From Microbacterium sp. cf046 (GTDB lineage Bacteria; Actinomycetota; Actinomycetes; Actinomycetales; Microbacteriaceae): a stretch of DNA of 64,000 bases. The position numbers and the translations under genes were made by a program. Of this stretch, positions 53,957 to 62,594 are shown piece after piece. The stretch lies in NCBI RefSeq assembly GCF_900114345.1, contig NZ_FOZJ01000003.1:806001-870000 (forward strand), in the 5' to 3' direction. The notes beneath the pieces were generated by a model that worked only from the letters and a program-made list of their open reading frames with translations, did no database searches and had not been told where the DNA came from. Numbering within the stretch: the stretch's first letter is position 1; every line of letters starts with the position of its first letter.

Positions 53957-54873
53957 AGGCTTCCGCGATCGACGAGACGCTGTTGAAGCTGGCTGTGCTG
54001 CTGCAGGCGGGCGTTTCTCCCGCGCGAGCCTGGACGTTCGTCGCGGACGGCGGCGATCAGGAAGCCGCGCGGGTGAGCGCAGGGCTGGCGCAGGGCATGA
54101 CCCTGTCCGCGGCGATCGCTACGGCGGCCGGTTCGAACGCCATGCCGCGCCGCCGACGTGGCGGCGCGTCTGCCGCTGAGCGCGACGCGCGTCGCTGGCA
54201 GGATGTCGCGGCGGCCTGGCAGGTGGCGACCGCGGTCGGCGCGCCGCTCGCCGACAGTCTGCGCGCCCTTTCGGTCGCAGTTCGCGATGCTCAGGAGGCG
54301 GCGGACGACGTCCGCATCGCGCTCGCCGAGCCGGCGGGCACGGCCAAGCTGATGGGCTGGCTGCCCCTCGTGGCGATCCTCCTCGGATTCGCTCTCGGCT
54401 TCGACACCCTCGGCACCCTGGTCGCGAGTCCGATCGGCATCGCGTGTCTCGTGCTCGGACTGGGTCTGATCATCGCGGCCCAGCGTTGGAACTCGGCGCT
54501 GGTCCGTCGCGCTCGCTCCGGAAGCGGCATCCCCGGGCTCGATGCCGAGCTGCTCGCGATCGCCTTGAGCGGCGGAGTCTCGATCGACCGGGCGCGCCGA
54601 CTGGTGAGCGAGGCGAGCGGCTCCGCGACCGATCCCGCGACGGAGTCCGTGCTCGAGCTCTCACGCACCGCGGGTGTCCCGGCGGTGGAGCTCCTTCGCG
54701 CGTCGTCCGCGTGGGCTCGGCACCGGGCGCGCGTCGAGGGACGCCTGCGCGCCGCGCGCTTGTCGACACGACTTCTTCTGCCGCTGGGCGTGTGCACACT
54801 GCCCGCGTTCCTCCTCCTCGGCGTCGCTCCGATGCTGCTCAGCGTCATGAACTCCGTCCCCCTGCCGATCTGA
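53941..54873 (+). CDS. fused TadB-TadC-like inner-membrane protein
   Basis: This 310-residue protein has two type II secretion F-like helical units. The first (~10-125) starts L-A-V-L-L-Q-A-G-V-S-P-A-R-A-W and precedes two membrane helices (~138-180). The second (~195-270) starts L-D-A-E-L-L-A-I-A-L-S-G-G-V-S and precedes a C-terminal helix. TadB and TadC are normally separate platform proteins, as in mycobacteria; here one short gene covers both. It begins at a GTG inside the end of tadA. Confidence 0.82.
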   Translation: MARAVKASAIDETLLKLAVLLQAGVSPARAWTFVADGGDQEAARVSAGLAQGMTLSAAIATAAGSNAMPRRRRGGASAAERDARRWQDVAAAWQVATAVGAPLADSLRALSVAVRDAQEAADDVRIALAEPAGTAKLMGWLPLVAILLGFALGFDTLGTLVASPIGIACLVLGLGLIIAAQRWNSALVRRARSGSGIPGLDAELLAIALSGGVSIDRARRLVSEASGSATDPATESVLELSRTAGVPAVELLRASSAWARHRARVEGRLRAARLSTRLLLPLGVCTLPAFLLLGVAPMLLSVMNSVPLPI

Positions 54874-54934
54874 GCGGGCAACCGGAACCTGTGCCCACCG
54901 AAACCGTGCCCACCGACAAATGGAAGGAACACAC

Positions 54935-55129
54935 ATGTCACTGCCACGACTCACGCGCCGTCGCGCCGGCCGGCTCTTCGGAGACGACACCGGCGCGGCG
55001 ACCGCCGAATACGCGATCGCGACGATGGCGGCGGTCGCGTTCGCCGGACTCCTGGTCGTCATCATGCGCAGCGACGAAGTCCGCGGCATCCTGACGGACC
55101 TCGTCCGGCGCGCACTGACGGTCGCATGA
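54935..55129 (+). CDS. DUF4244 Flp-pilin-like protein
   Basis: This 64-residue protein has a basic leader (L-T-R-R-R-A-G-R-L-F-G-D-D-T), then G-A-A-T-A-E-Y-A-I-A-T and a hydrophobic stretch, the Flp/DUF4244 pilin-like layout with the conserved Glu and Tyr of prepilins. It is presumably the major pilin or a pilin-like subunit. I chose the ATG at 54935 with a GGAAGGAA site. No prepilin peptidase gene is seen nearby. Confidence 0.85.
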   Translation: MSLPRLTRRRAGRLFGDDTGAATAEYAIATMAAVAFAGLLVVIMRSDEVRGILTDLVRRALTVA

Positions 55130-55461
55130 TCCGGCGCGGGCTCGGCGACGATCGCGGATCCGTCGTCGCCGAGTTCGCCGTCGCGCTCCCCGCCATCGCG
55201 GTCGTGCTGCTCCTCGGTGCGGGCACGCTGGGCGCGTGCGCCCGGCAGGTCCGCCTGCAGGATGCCGCCGCCGACGCGGCCCGGCTGGTGGCGCGCGGCG
55301 AGGACGACGCGCGCGCACACGCCGCGGTGGTCGCAGCAGTGTCGGGCGGCGCGGCGGTGATCGATCGCCGCGGGGATGTCGTCTGCGTGACGGCGACGGC
55401 ACCGGGCGGGCTTCCGATGACCCTGACCGCGACCAGCTGCGCACTCGCGGGGGGTCTGTGA
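55126..55461 (+). CDS. TadE-like minor pilin
   Basis: This 111-residue protein has the TadE start D-D-R-G-S-V-V-A-E-F-A-V-A-L-P-A and one hydrophobic segment (~18-40). Two cysteines (V-V-C-V-T, T-S-C-A-L) could form a disulfide outside. It is translationally coupled to the DUF4244 gene (ATGA). Confidence 0.85.
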   Translation: MIRRGLGDDRGSVVAEFAVALPAIAVVLLLGAGTLGACARQVRLQDAAADAARLVARGEDDARAHAAVVAAVSGGAAVIDRRGDVVCVTATAPGGLPMTLTATSCALAGGL

Positions 55462-55781
55462 TGCCCGGCACCATCCTGTCGGTCGGCATCGTGGCGTGCG
55501 CAGCGACGCTGGCGGTCAGCTTCACCACGGCAGGGGCGGGCGCCGTGTTCTCGCAGCGCGTCGCCGGGATCGCCGACGCCGCGGCCCTCGCCGCCGCGGA
55601 TGCCGCGTCAGGGTCGATCGGCGGAGAACCATGCGAGCGGGCCGCTGAGATCGCGGCGGTCTCCGGCGCAGTGGTGACGGCGTGCGACCTCGACGGGCTC
55701 GTGGCGACCGTCACCGTATCCGCCCCGTTCGGGCGCCTGCCCTGCACCGTTTCGGCCCGCGCCGGCCCGCCGGGCGGATGA
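55461..55781 (+). CDS. Rv3654c-like secretion-neighbourhood TadE/G-like protein
   Basis: This 106-residue protein starts MPGTILSVGI with one hydrophobic helix. It then has A-G-I-A-D-A-A-A-L-A-A-A-D-A-A-S-G, the typical TadG-like segment, and two cysteines (G-E-P-C-E-R, T-A-C-D-L). The mycobacterial counterpart lies last in the same operon. Overlap with the TadE gene (TGATG) supports co-translation. Confidence 0.78.
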   Translation: MPGTILSVGIVACAATLAVSFTTAGAGAVFSQRVAGIADAAALAAADAASGSIGGEPCERAAEIAAVSGAVVTACDLDGLVATVTVSAPFGRLPCTVSARAGPPGG

Positions 55782-55844
55782 CGGCTCACAGCGCTCATGT
55801 GCCGACTGGTGTGTATGGTGTGCTTCGACGAAAGGACGCCCCCG

Positions 55845-58598
55845 TTGGCAACAGGCAAGAAGCTCGTCATCGTCGAGTCCCCGACGAAGATGAAGTCGAT
55901 CCAGGGGTACCTCGGCGACGACTACGAGGTGCTGAGCTCGGTCGGGCACATTCGCGATCTCGCGAGCAAGAAGGACATCCCGGCCGACAAGAAGACGGCG
56001 TACGGCAAGTATTCGATCGACATCGACAACGACTTCGACCCCTACTACGTCGTCAACGATCGCAAGACCAAGACGGTCGCCGAGCTCAAGCGCGCCCTCA
56101 AGACCGCCGACGAAGTCCTGCTCGCAACCGATGAGGATCGTGAGGGAGAGGCGATCGCATGGCACCTCCTCGAGGTGCTCAAGCCCAAGGTCCCCGTCCA
56201 CCGCATGGTCTTCCACGAGATCACGAAGGACGCCATCCGCGCGGCCGTTGACAACACGCGCGATCTCGATCTCGCCCTCGTCGACGCCCAGGAGACCCGC
56301 CGCGTCCTCGATCGGCTGTACGGCTGGGACGTGTCGCCCGTGCTCTGGCGCAAGGTCGGCAGCGGGCGCGAAGGCGCGGCGCTGAGCGCCGGTCGCGTGC
56401 AGTCCGCCGCGACGCGGATGGTCGTCGACCGCGAGCGTGAGCGCATGGCGTTCGTGTCGGCCGGCTACTGGGACGTCGAGGCGCTCGCCGTGGCCCTTCG
56501 GGCTGCCGATGCGACGGAGGAGAGCTTCACGACCCGCCTGGCGCGTGTCGACGGCGCGCCGCTCGCCCGGGGAACCGACTTCGACGACCGCGGTCAGCTG
56601 AAGAAGGTCGTCGTCGTCCTGGACGAGTCCAAGGCCCGTGCGCTCGCGGCCGCGATCGAAGGCGTCGGCCAGGCATCCGTCACCGCCCTCGATTCCAAGC
56701 CGGGTACGCGCAGCCCGAAGCCCCCCTTCACGACCTCGACGCTCCAGCAGGAGGCGGGTCGCAAGCTCTCGATGAGCGCGAAGCACGCCATGAGCGTGGC
56801 CCAGCGCCTGTACGAGAAGGGCTTCATCACCTATATGCGCACCGACTCGGTCGCACTCAGCACTCAGGCGATCACGGCCGCGCGCGCGCAGGCGGTGTCG
56901 CTGTACGGCGAGAAGGCCGTTCCGCTGAACCCGCGCGTGTATCGCAGCAACAGCAAGAACGCCCAGGAGGCGCACGAGGCCATCCGCCCCTCCGGCGAGG
57001 AGTTCCGCACGCCGTCATCGGTGTCGGGCGAGCTCGATCGCGATGAGCAGCGCATGTACGACCTGATCTGGAAGCGCACGATCGCCAGCCAGATGTCGGA
57101 TGCCAAGTACGAGACGACGACCGTCACCCTCGCTGTCGACGCGCCCGTCGACGGCGTGGTGCAGCGGGCCGAGTTCACGGCATCCGGCACGGTCTACACC
57201 TTCAAGGGATTCCTGGAGGCGTACGAGGAGGGCCGCGACGAGAAGCGCAGCGACGCCGACAAGGCCGACGACCAGTCGCTGCCCGTGCTGGCCGTCGGAG
57301 ACACACTCCGCATGAAGGAGGTCGAGCCCAAAGGGCACGCCACGACTCCGAAGCCGCGCTTCACCGAGGCGAGCCTCGTCAAGGCGCTGGAGGAGAAGGG
57401 CATCGGCCGACCCTCGACGTTCGCGAGCATCATCGACGTGATCCTCGATCGCGGCTACGTCACCAAGCGCGGAACGGCGCTCGTTCCGAGCTGGCTCGCG
57501 TTCAGCGTGATCCGGCTGCTCGAGGAGCACTTCGCCGACCTCGTCGACTACGACTTCACCGCCGCGCTCGAAGACGACCTCGATGCGATCGCGCGCGGGG
57601 AGCAGCAGCGCACCGCCTGGCTGCACGACTTCTACTTCGGCTCCAACGCGCAGCCGGGTCTGCGCAACATCGTCGAGAACCTCGGCGAGATCGATGCGCG
57701 GGAGCTGAATGCGACGCGAATCAGCGACACCACGACGCTGCGGTTCGGAAAGTACGGCCCCTACCTCGACATCATCGACCCCGCCGACGCCGATGCTCCG
57801 CCGCGCCGCGTCAATATCCCCGAAGACCTCGCTCCCGACGAACTCACGCCCGAGAAGGCTCAGGAGCTCATCGACGCGCCGGTCGCGGGCAACCGCGTGC
57901 TGGGCGAGAACCCCGGCAACGGCAAGCTCGTCGTCGTGAAGGACGGCCGGTTCGGCCCCTACATCGAAGAGACCGAGCCCGAAGACCCCGAGGCCGTCGA
58001 CGAGGCGACCGGCGAGATCGTCGAACCGGCGCCGAAGACCACAGCGAAGCGCGGTGCCGCGAAGAAGGATGCCGCGCCGAAGCCGCGCACTGCGTCGCTG
58101 TTCAAGTCGATGTCGGTCGACACGATCGACCTCGAGACGGCGCTGCGCCTTCTCGACCTACCGCGCATCGTCGGAACGGACCCCGAATCGGGCGAGCCGA
58201 TCACCGCGCAGAACGGACGCTACGGTCCGTACCTGAAGAAGGGCACCGACTCTCGCACGCTCGATGCGGAGCAACTGATCTTCGACATCGACCTCGATCA
58301 GGCGCTCGCGATCTACGCGCTGCCCAAGTACGGTGCGCGACGGGCGTCCACCGCGCTCGCCGAGTTCGACAACGACCCGGTCAGCGGCAAGCCGATCCGC
58401 GTGCGCGATGGACGCTTCGGCGCGTACGTGACCGACGGCGAGACCAACGTCACGATCCCGCGCGGCCAGACCGTTGCCGACATCACCTATGAGATCGCGG
58501 TCCAGATGATCGCCGACAAGCGCGCCAAGGGGCCCGCGCCCAAGCGCACTCCGGCGCGGAAGGCGACGACCGCCCGCAAGGCGCCGGCGAAGAAGTGA
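55845..58598 (+). CDS. topA: DNA topoisomerase I
   Basis: This 917-residue type IA topoisomerase has the Toprim motifs (I-V-E-S-P-T-K; D-E-D-R-E-G-E), catalytic Tyr330 in I-T-Y-M-R-T-D-S, and repeated G-R-F-G-P-Y type C-terminal TopA_C modules. It ends in a Lys/Ala/Arg-rich tail and lacks zinc fingers, typical of actinobacterial TopA. It relaxes negative supercoils. The best start is a TTG at 55845 (AAAGGA upstream), which places K-K-L-V-I-V-E-S near the N-terminus; an upstream ATG at 55797 would add 16 unlikely residues. tmk overlaps its end. Confidence 0.94.
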   Translation: MATGKKLVIVESPTKMKSIQGYLGDDYEVLSSVGHIRDLASKKDIPADKKTAYGKYSIDIDNDFDPYYVVNDRKTKTVAELKRALKTADEVLLATDEDREGEAIAWHLLEVLKPKVPVHRMVFHEITKDAIRAAVDNTRDLDLALVDAQETRRVLDRLYGWDVSPVLWRKVGSGREGAALSAGRVQSAATRMVVDRERERMAFVSAGYWDVEALAVALRAADATEESFTTRLARVDGAPLARGTDFDDRGQLKKVVVVLDESKARALAAAIEGVGQASVTALDSKPGTRSPKPPFTTSTLQQEAGRKLSMSAKHAMSVAQRLYEKGFITYMRTDSVALSTQAITAARAQAVSLYGEKAVPLNPRVYRSNSKNAQEAHEAIRPSGEEFRTPSSVSGELDRDEQRMYDLIWKRTIASQMSDAKYETTTVTLAVDAPVDGVVQRAEFTASGTVYTFKGFLEAYEEGRDEKRSDADKADDQSLPVLAVGDTLRMKEVEPKGHATTPKPRFTEASLVKALEEKGIGRPSTFASIIDVILDRGYVTKRGTALVPSWLAFSVIRLLEEHFADLVDYDFTAALEDDLDAIARGEQQRTAWLHDFYFGSNAQPGLRNIVENLGEIDARELNATRISDTTTLRFGKYGPYLDIIDPADADAPPRRVNIPEDLAPDELTPEKAQELIDAPVAGNRVLGENPGNGKLVVVKDGRFGPYIEETEPEDPEAVDEATGEIVEPAPKTTAKRGAAKKDAAPKPRTASLFKSMSVDTIDLETALRLLDLPRIVGTDPESGEPITAQNGRYGPYLKKGTDSRTLDAEQLIFDIDLDQALAIYALPKYGARRASTALAEFDNDPVSGKPIRVRDGRFGAYVTDGETNVTIPRGQTVADITYEIAVQMIADKRAKGPAPKRTPARKATTARKAPAKK

Positions 58599-59290
58599 CC
58601 CCCGAGGCTCCCGAGGCGTCGGGCGCCGGGCACCCGGCCGGGCTGTTCATCACGTTCGAGGGCGGCGACGGCGTGGGCAAGACCACCCAGTCGGCACTGC
58701 TCGAGGAGTGGCTCGCCGCCCGCGGGCGCACCGTGGTGCGCACCCGCGAGCCCGGCGGCAGCGAGGTCGGGGTTCTGATCCGCGACATCGTGCTGCACCA
58801 TCGCGGCGAGGTGACGCCCCGAGCCGAAGCCCTGCTGTACGCCGCGGACCGCGCACACCACATCGAGACGGTCGTTCGCCCCGCGCTCGAGCGCGGCGAC
58901 GTCGTCATCCAGGATCGCTATCTCGACTCGTCCGTCGCGTACCAGGGCGCCGGACGCGTGCTGGGGCGCGAGGAGGTGCGCGACCTGTCACTGTGGGCGA
59001 CCGGCCACCTGCTGCCGGACCTCACGGTCCTGCTCGATCTCGACCCCTCTGCGGCGCGCAAGCGGCTCGACGCCGACGACAAGCCGTTCGATCGCCTCGA
59101 GTCGGAGCAGTCCGCGTTCCACGACAGCGTGCGCACCGAGTACCTCGCCCTCGCGGATGCCGAACCCGATCGCTTCCTCGTGCTGGACGCGTCCCGCGTC
59201 GCGGCCGATCTGGCGACGGACATCCAGGGCAGGGTCCAGTCGATCCTCGATGCCGATGCCGCAGACGGCGCCGTCGGCAGCGCCGATTAG
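58595..59290 (+). CDS. tmk: thymidylate kinase
   Basis: This 231-residue kinase has the P-loop G-G-D-G-V-G-K-T-T, the DR-x motif R-E-P-G-G-S-E-V-G and Q-D-R-Y-L-D-S-S-V-A-Y-Q-G. It converts dTMP to dTDP, downstream of tdk. A GTG start overlaps the topA stop. holB follows, the common tmk-holB order. Confidence 0.95.
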   Translation: MTPEAPEASGAGHPAGLFITFEGGDGVGKTTQSALLEEWLAARGRTVVRTREPGGSEVGVLIRDIVLHHRGEVTPRAEALLYAADRAHHIETVVRPALERGDVVIQDRYLDSSVAYQGAGRVLGREEVRDLSLWATGHLLPDLTVLLDLDPSAARKRLDADDKPFDRLESEQSAFHDSVRTEYLALADAEPDRFLVLDASRVAADLATDIQGRVQSILDADAADGAVGSAD

Positions 59291-59293
59291 GCT
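59288..59293 (+). promoter_or_regulatory. -10 box for holB
   Basis: TAGGCT overlaps the tmk stop codon and ends 7 bases before the ATG at 59301. GGAG also lies in the gap, so both leaderless and operonic translation are possible. Confidence 0.4.
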
Positions 59294-59300
59294 GGAGCAC

Positions 59301-60491
59301 ATGGACAGCGCGGCGGTTGCGGCTGCTCCCGCGGCGGCAGCGGCAGAGGTTCCGTGGGGTGCCGTCTGGGGGCAGGACGAGGCTGTCGCGACGCTGCGGG
59401 CCGCGGCATCCGACCCCGGATCGATGACGCACGCGTGGCTGATCACCGGCCCTCCCGGATCCGGTCGGTCGACCCTCGCCTACGCGTTCGCGGCGGCCCT
59501 CATCGCCGAACCCGGAGACGAGCAGGCGATGCGCCAGGTGCTCGCCGGCACCCACCCCGACATGACCGCCCTGCGCACCGAGGGCGTGATCATCTCGATC
59601 AAAGACGCTCGGGCCCTCGTCGAGCGCTCGTATTTCAGCCCGTCGCTGGGCCGCTACCGGGTGATCGTGATGGAGGATGCCGACCGCATGGTCGAGCGCA
59701 CCTCCAATGTCCTGCTCAAGGCGCTCGAAGAGCCGCCAGAGCGCACTGTGTGGGTGCTGTGCGCGCCGAGCGATGCCGACCTGCTCCCGACGATCCGATC
59801 GCGGGTGCGCACGCTGCGCCTGCGAGAGCCCGACATCGCCGATGTCGCGCGCCTGATCTCGCAGCGCACCGGCATCGACCTCGCCGTCGCAGAGCAGTCC
59901 GCGCGTCACGCCCAGCGCCACATCGGCATGGCGCAGCGACTCGCAACAGATACAGCCGCCCGAACGCGCCGCGACCAGATGCTGCGCGGCGTCCTGGCCG
60001 TCCGGGGGGTGGGCGACGCGGTTGAGGTCGCAGGCCGGGTGGTGGCCGCCGCCACCGACGACGCGAAGGCGCTCACCGCCGAGCGCGATGAGGCGGAGCG
60101 CTCCGGTCTGCTGCGGACGCTCGGGATCGCGGAGGGTGCCGCGGTGCCACCGGCCGTGCGCTCGCAGCTGAGCGCCCTCGAAGACGATCAGAAGCGCCGC
60201 GCGACGCGAAGTCTGCGCGACGGCATCGATCGCGTGCTGACCGACCTTCAGTCCATGTTCCGCGATGTCATCATGCTCCAGTTCGGCCGCGGCGGCCGAT
60301 CGGACGGCGACCTCATCAACCGAGAGCTCGAGCCGGAGCTGCGAGAGCTCGCATCCGCGTGGTCCGTCGATCGAACGCTCGTCGTGCTCGACCAGATCGC
60401 CGAGACGCGCCGCAATCTCGAACAGAACGTCGCACCCACCCTCGCCCTCGAAAGCATGCTCGTCACCGTTGCGAGCGGGAGAACTCCGTGA
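59301..60491 (+). CDS. holB: DNA polymerase III delta' subunit
   Basis: This 396-residue clamp-loader subunit has the AAA fold with an Arg replacing the P-loop Lys (G-P-P-G-S-G-R-S-T) and the sensor S-R-V-R-T. This suggests it does not hydrolyse ATP, as known for delta'. The zinc-binding cysteines usual between the P-loop and the T-H-P-D motif are absent (E-P-G-D-E-Q-A-M-R-Q-V-L-A-G-T-H-P-D). A C-terminal helical domain follows. Its stop overlaps the next start (GTGA). Confidence 0.93.
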   Translation: MDSAAVAAAPAAAAAEVPWGAVWGQDEAVATLRAAASDPGSMTHAWLITGPPGSGRSTLAYAFAAALIAEPGDEQAMRQVLAGTHPDMTALRTEGVIISIKDARALVERSYFSPSLGRYRVIVMEDADRMVERTSNVLLKALEEPPERTVWVLCAPSDADLLPTIRSRVRTLRLREPDIADVARLISQRTGIDLAVAEQSARHAQRHIGMAQRLATDTAARTRRDQMLRGVLAVRGVGDAVEVAGRVVAAATDDAKALTAERDEAERSGLLRTLGIAEGAAVPPAVRSQLSALEDDQKRRATRSLRDGIDRVLTDLQSMFRDVIMLQFGRGGRSDGDLINRELEPELRELASAWSVDRTLVVLDQIAETRRNLEQNVAPTLALESMLVTVASGRTP

Positions 60492-62041
60492 AGCACACCT
60501 CATCGCGCCGCGGGCGCAGGCTCGTCGCGATCATCGCGGGTCTGGCTGCGGCATCCGTCGCCCTGTCCGGGTGCCTGTACTCCCTCATCCCCGAGTCGAA
60601 GCCGTCGTCGACGACCAGTCTCGCCCCCGACACCGATGGCGTCTCGGCCGACCTGCTGCCGTTCTACGAGCAGACCCTGTCGTGGTCGGAATGCGGCGGT
60701 TTCGAATGCACGACCGTCACCGCGCCGTTGGACTGGAACGACCCGGGCGCCGGAGACATCGAACTGTCCGTGATCCGCCAGAGGGCCGTGTCGGGTGAGG
60801 CGATCGGCTCCCTCCTCACCAACCCCGGCGGCCCCGGAGCAAGCGGTGTCGGCCTCATCCGCGACAGCATCGACTTCGCCGTCGGCTCGGCCCTTCAGGA
60901 ACAGTTCGACGTGATCGGATTCGACCCGCGCGGAGTCGGCGAGTCGACTGCGGTGCGGTGCTACGACGCAGCCGACATGGACGCCTACCTCTTCGACATC
61001 CCCGCCGATCCGCGCGGAACCGAAGGCTGGACCGCCGAGCGCACGCAGTGGAACGCGGACTTCGCCGACGCGTGCGAGGCGAACAGCGACGGCATCCTCC
61101 CCTTCATCACCACCGAGTTCGCGGCGCGCGACATGGACCTCATGCGCGCCGTGCTCGGGGACAAGCAGCTGAACTACCTCGGCTACTCGTACGGTACGTT
61201 CCTGGGCGCCACGTACGCCAAGCTTTACCCCGAGCGCGTCGGCCGGCTCGTGCTGGACGGAGCGATCGACCCTACGGTGTCGGGCGTGGATGTCAGCACG
61301 ACCCAGGCGATCGGGTTCGAGTCGGCCCTGCGCGCCTACATGACCGACTGCCTCGGGACATCGGACTGCCCCTTCAGCGGTACCGTCGACCAAGGCATGG
61401 CAGACCTCGGAACGGTGCTCGCGAGCGTCGAGCAGTCGCCGCTGCCGGCCGCCGACGGCCGCCTCCTCGGAGCCGACTCGCTCCTGACCGGCATCATCGC
61501 CGCGCTGTACGCCGAGGAGAGCTGGCCATACCTCACGATCGCGTTGGCCGACGTCCTGCAGGGGGATCCCGAGGTCGCCTTCCAGCTCGCGGACTTCTAC
61601 TACAGCCGCGAGAACGGCGCGTACCTCGACAACTCGACCGAGGCGTTCCGGGCGTACAACTGCATGGACTACCCCGACGACATCACCGACGAGGCGCAGG
61701 CGGCCGGCGACGCGGAGATCGCCGCCCAGGCGCCGACCGTGGCGCCGTACTGGTCGGGTCCGGACTCCTGCGAGAACTGGCCGTACCCGCCCACCGGCAC
61801 GCGCGGGGTGATCACCGCCGACGGCGCGGCTCCGATCGTGGTGGTCGGCACCACGAACGACCCAGCGACACCGTACGAATGGTCGGTCGCCCTCGCCGAC
61901 CAGCTCGCGTCGGGGGTGCTGATCACGCGCGTCGGCGAGGGACACACGGGCTACAACAAGGGCAACGCGTGCGTGGATGCGGCCGTGGAGGCGTACCTGC
62001 TGCAGGGGACGGTTCCCGAGGACGGCCTGCGCTGCGAGTAG
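60488..62041 (+). CDS. secreted lipoprotein alpha/beta hydrolase (tripeptidyl-aminopeptidase-like)
   Basis: This 517-residue protein has a lipoprotein signal (lipobox V-A-L-S-G-C) and an alpha/beta-hydrolase domain with Ser234 in G-Y-S-Y-G, Asp in T-T-N-D-P-A-T-P and His in G-E-G-H-T-G-Y. The TAP-like C-terminal domain is the S33 peptidase type (secreted mycelial peptidases of Streptomyces). It probably trims peptides at the cell surface. A GTG start overlaps holB, so it is in the topA-tmk-holB operon. Confidence 0.9.
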   Translation: MKHTSSRRGRRLVAIIAGLAAASVALSGCLYSLIPESKPSSTTSLAPDTDGVSADLLPFYEQTLSWSECGGFECTTVTAPLDWNDPGAGDIELSVIRQRAVSGEAIGSLLTNPGGPGASGVGLIRDSIDFAVGSALQEQFDVIGFDPRGVGESTAVRCYDAADMDAYLFDIPADPRGTEGWTAERTQWNADFADACEANSDGILPFITTEFAARDMDLMRAVLGDKQLNYLGYSYGTFLGATYAKLYPERVGRLVLDGAIDPTVSGVDVSTTQAIGFESALRAYMTDCLGTSDCPFSGTVDQGMADLGTVLASVEQSPLPAADGRLLGADSLLTGIIAALYAEESWPYLTIALADVLQGDPEVAFQLADFYYSRENGAYLDNSTEAFRAYNCMDYPDDITDEAQAAGDAEIAAQAPTVAPYWSGPDSCENWPYPPTGTRGVITADGAAPIVVVGTTNDPATPYEWSVALADQLASGVLITRVGEGHTGYNKGNACVDAAVEAYLLQGTVPEDGLRCE

Positions 62042-62124
62042 AGCGGATGCCGGAGCCGCTCGCGTTCGCGGGGGCCCCGGCGACCCTGTAAGATCGATGA
62101 TCGTGCGCAGCGCGAGCGCGGCGC

Positions 62125-62200
62125 GCCACCTTAGCTCAGTCGGCAGAGCATCTCACTCGTAATGAGAAGGTCGAGAGTTCGATTCTCTCAGGTGGCTCCA
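62125..62200 (+). tRNA. tRNA-Thr(CGT), CCA encoded
   Basis: The acceptor stem GCCACCT pairs with AGGTGGC. The anticodon stem TCTCA/TGAGA has loop CTCGTAA (anticodon CGT), and the T-arm is GAGTTCGATTC. Unlike the other two tRNAs here, CCA is encoded (62198-62200). The adjacent excisionase and integrase suggest its 3' end is an attachment site and the CCA may be element-supplied. Confidence 0.95.
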
Positions 62201-62257
62201 CATTCACCTGGTCACGTGGGCTTTGATTGATTCCGGAAGGGATCACGCAGTGGCCGA

Positions 62258-62276
62258 TTGGACACTTGTAGGACAC
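62258..62276. repeat. tandem GGACAC arm-like sites
   Basis: TTGGACAC (62258-62265) and TAGGACAC (62269-62276) lie 11 bases apart, 58 bases after the tRNA. Short direct repeats at such positions are usual arm-type binding sites of tyrosine recombinases. Confidence 0.45.
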
Positions 62277-62369
62277 ATTTCACCGCCTGACCAGGGTTTC
62301 GGGTCCGGCCCGGTCGCGTTCGTCGACGCATCTCGACTCGCCTGGCGTCGTCTCGCGCACCTCTTGTGT

Positions 62370-62594
62370 ATGACCGAACTCACTCCCAACGGCCTCGAGG
62401 ACGTGTTCACCACGAGCGAGCTCGCGGCGCATTTGAAGGTCTCCCGGCAGGTGATCTACGACCTCCGCCACAACGGCCAGGGACCACGTGGATTTCATGT
62501 CGGCAAAGAGCTGCGCTACACGGTCTCGGAGATCAACGCCTGGCTCGAACAGCGATCGGACCCGGTATCGGAGGGCGCCGTCGATGCCCGGTAA
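62370..62594 (+). CDS. excisionase-like DNA-binding protein
   Basis: This 74-residue protein has a MerR-like HTH_17 fold: V-F-T-T-S-E-L-A-A-H-L-K-V-S-R-Q-V-I-Y-D-L-R, R-G-F-H-V-G-K-E-L-R-Y and V-S-E-I-N-A-W-L-E. Such proteins steer tyrosine integrases toward excision. It overlaps the integrase by 11 bases. An upstream in-frame start at 62223 gives an N-terminal extension without family support. Confidence 0.85.
   Translation: MTELTPNGLEDVFTTSELAAHLKVSRQVIYDLRHNGQGPRGFHVGKELRYTVSEINAWLEQRSDPVSEGAVDAR

Noticed and set aside
55797..55844. upstream ATG start for TopA
   Set aside because: It would add 16 residues rich in Cys and Met with no family support; the TTG at 55845 has a better ribosome-binding site.
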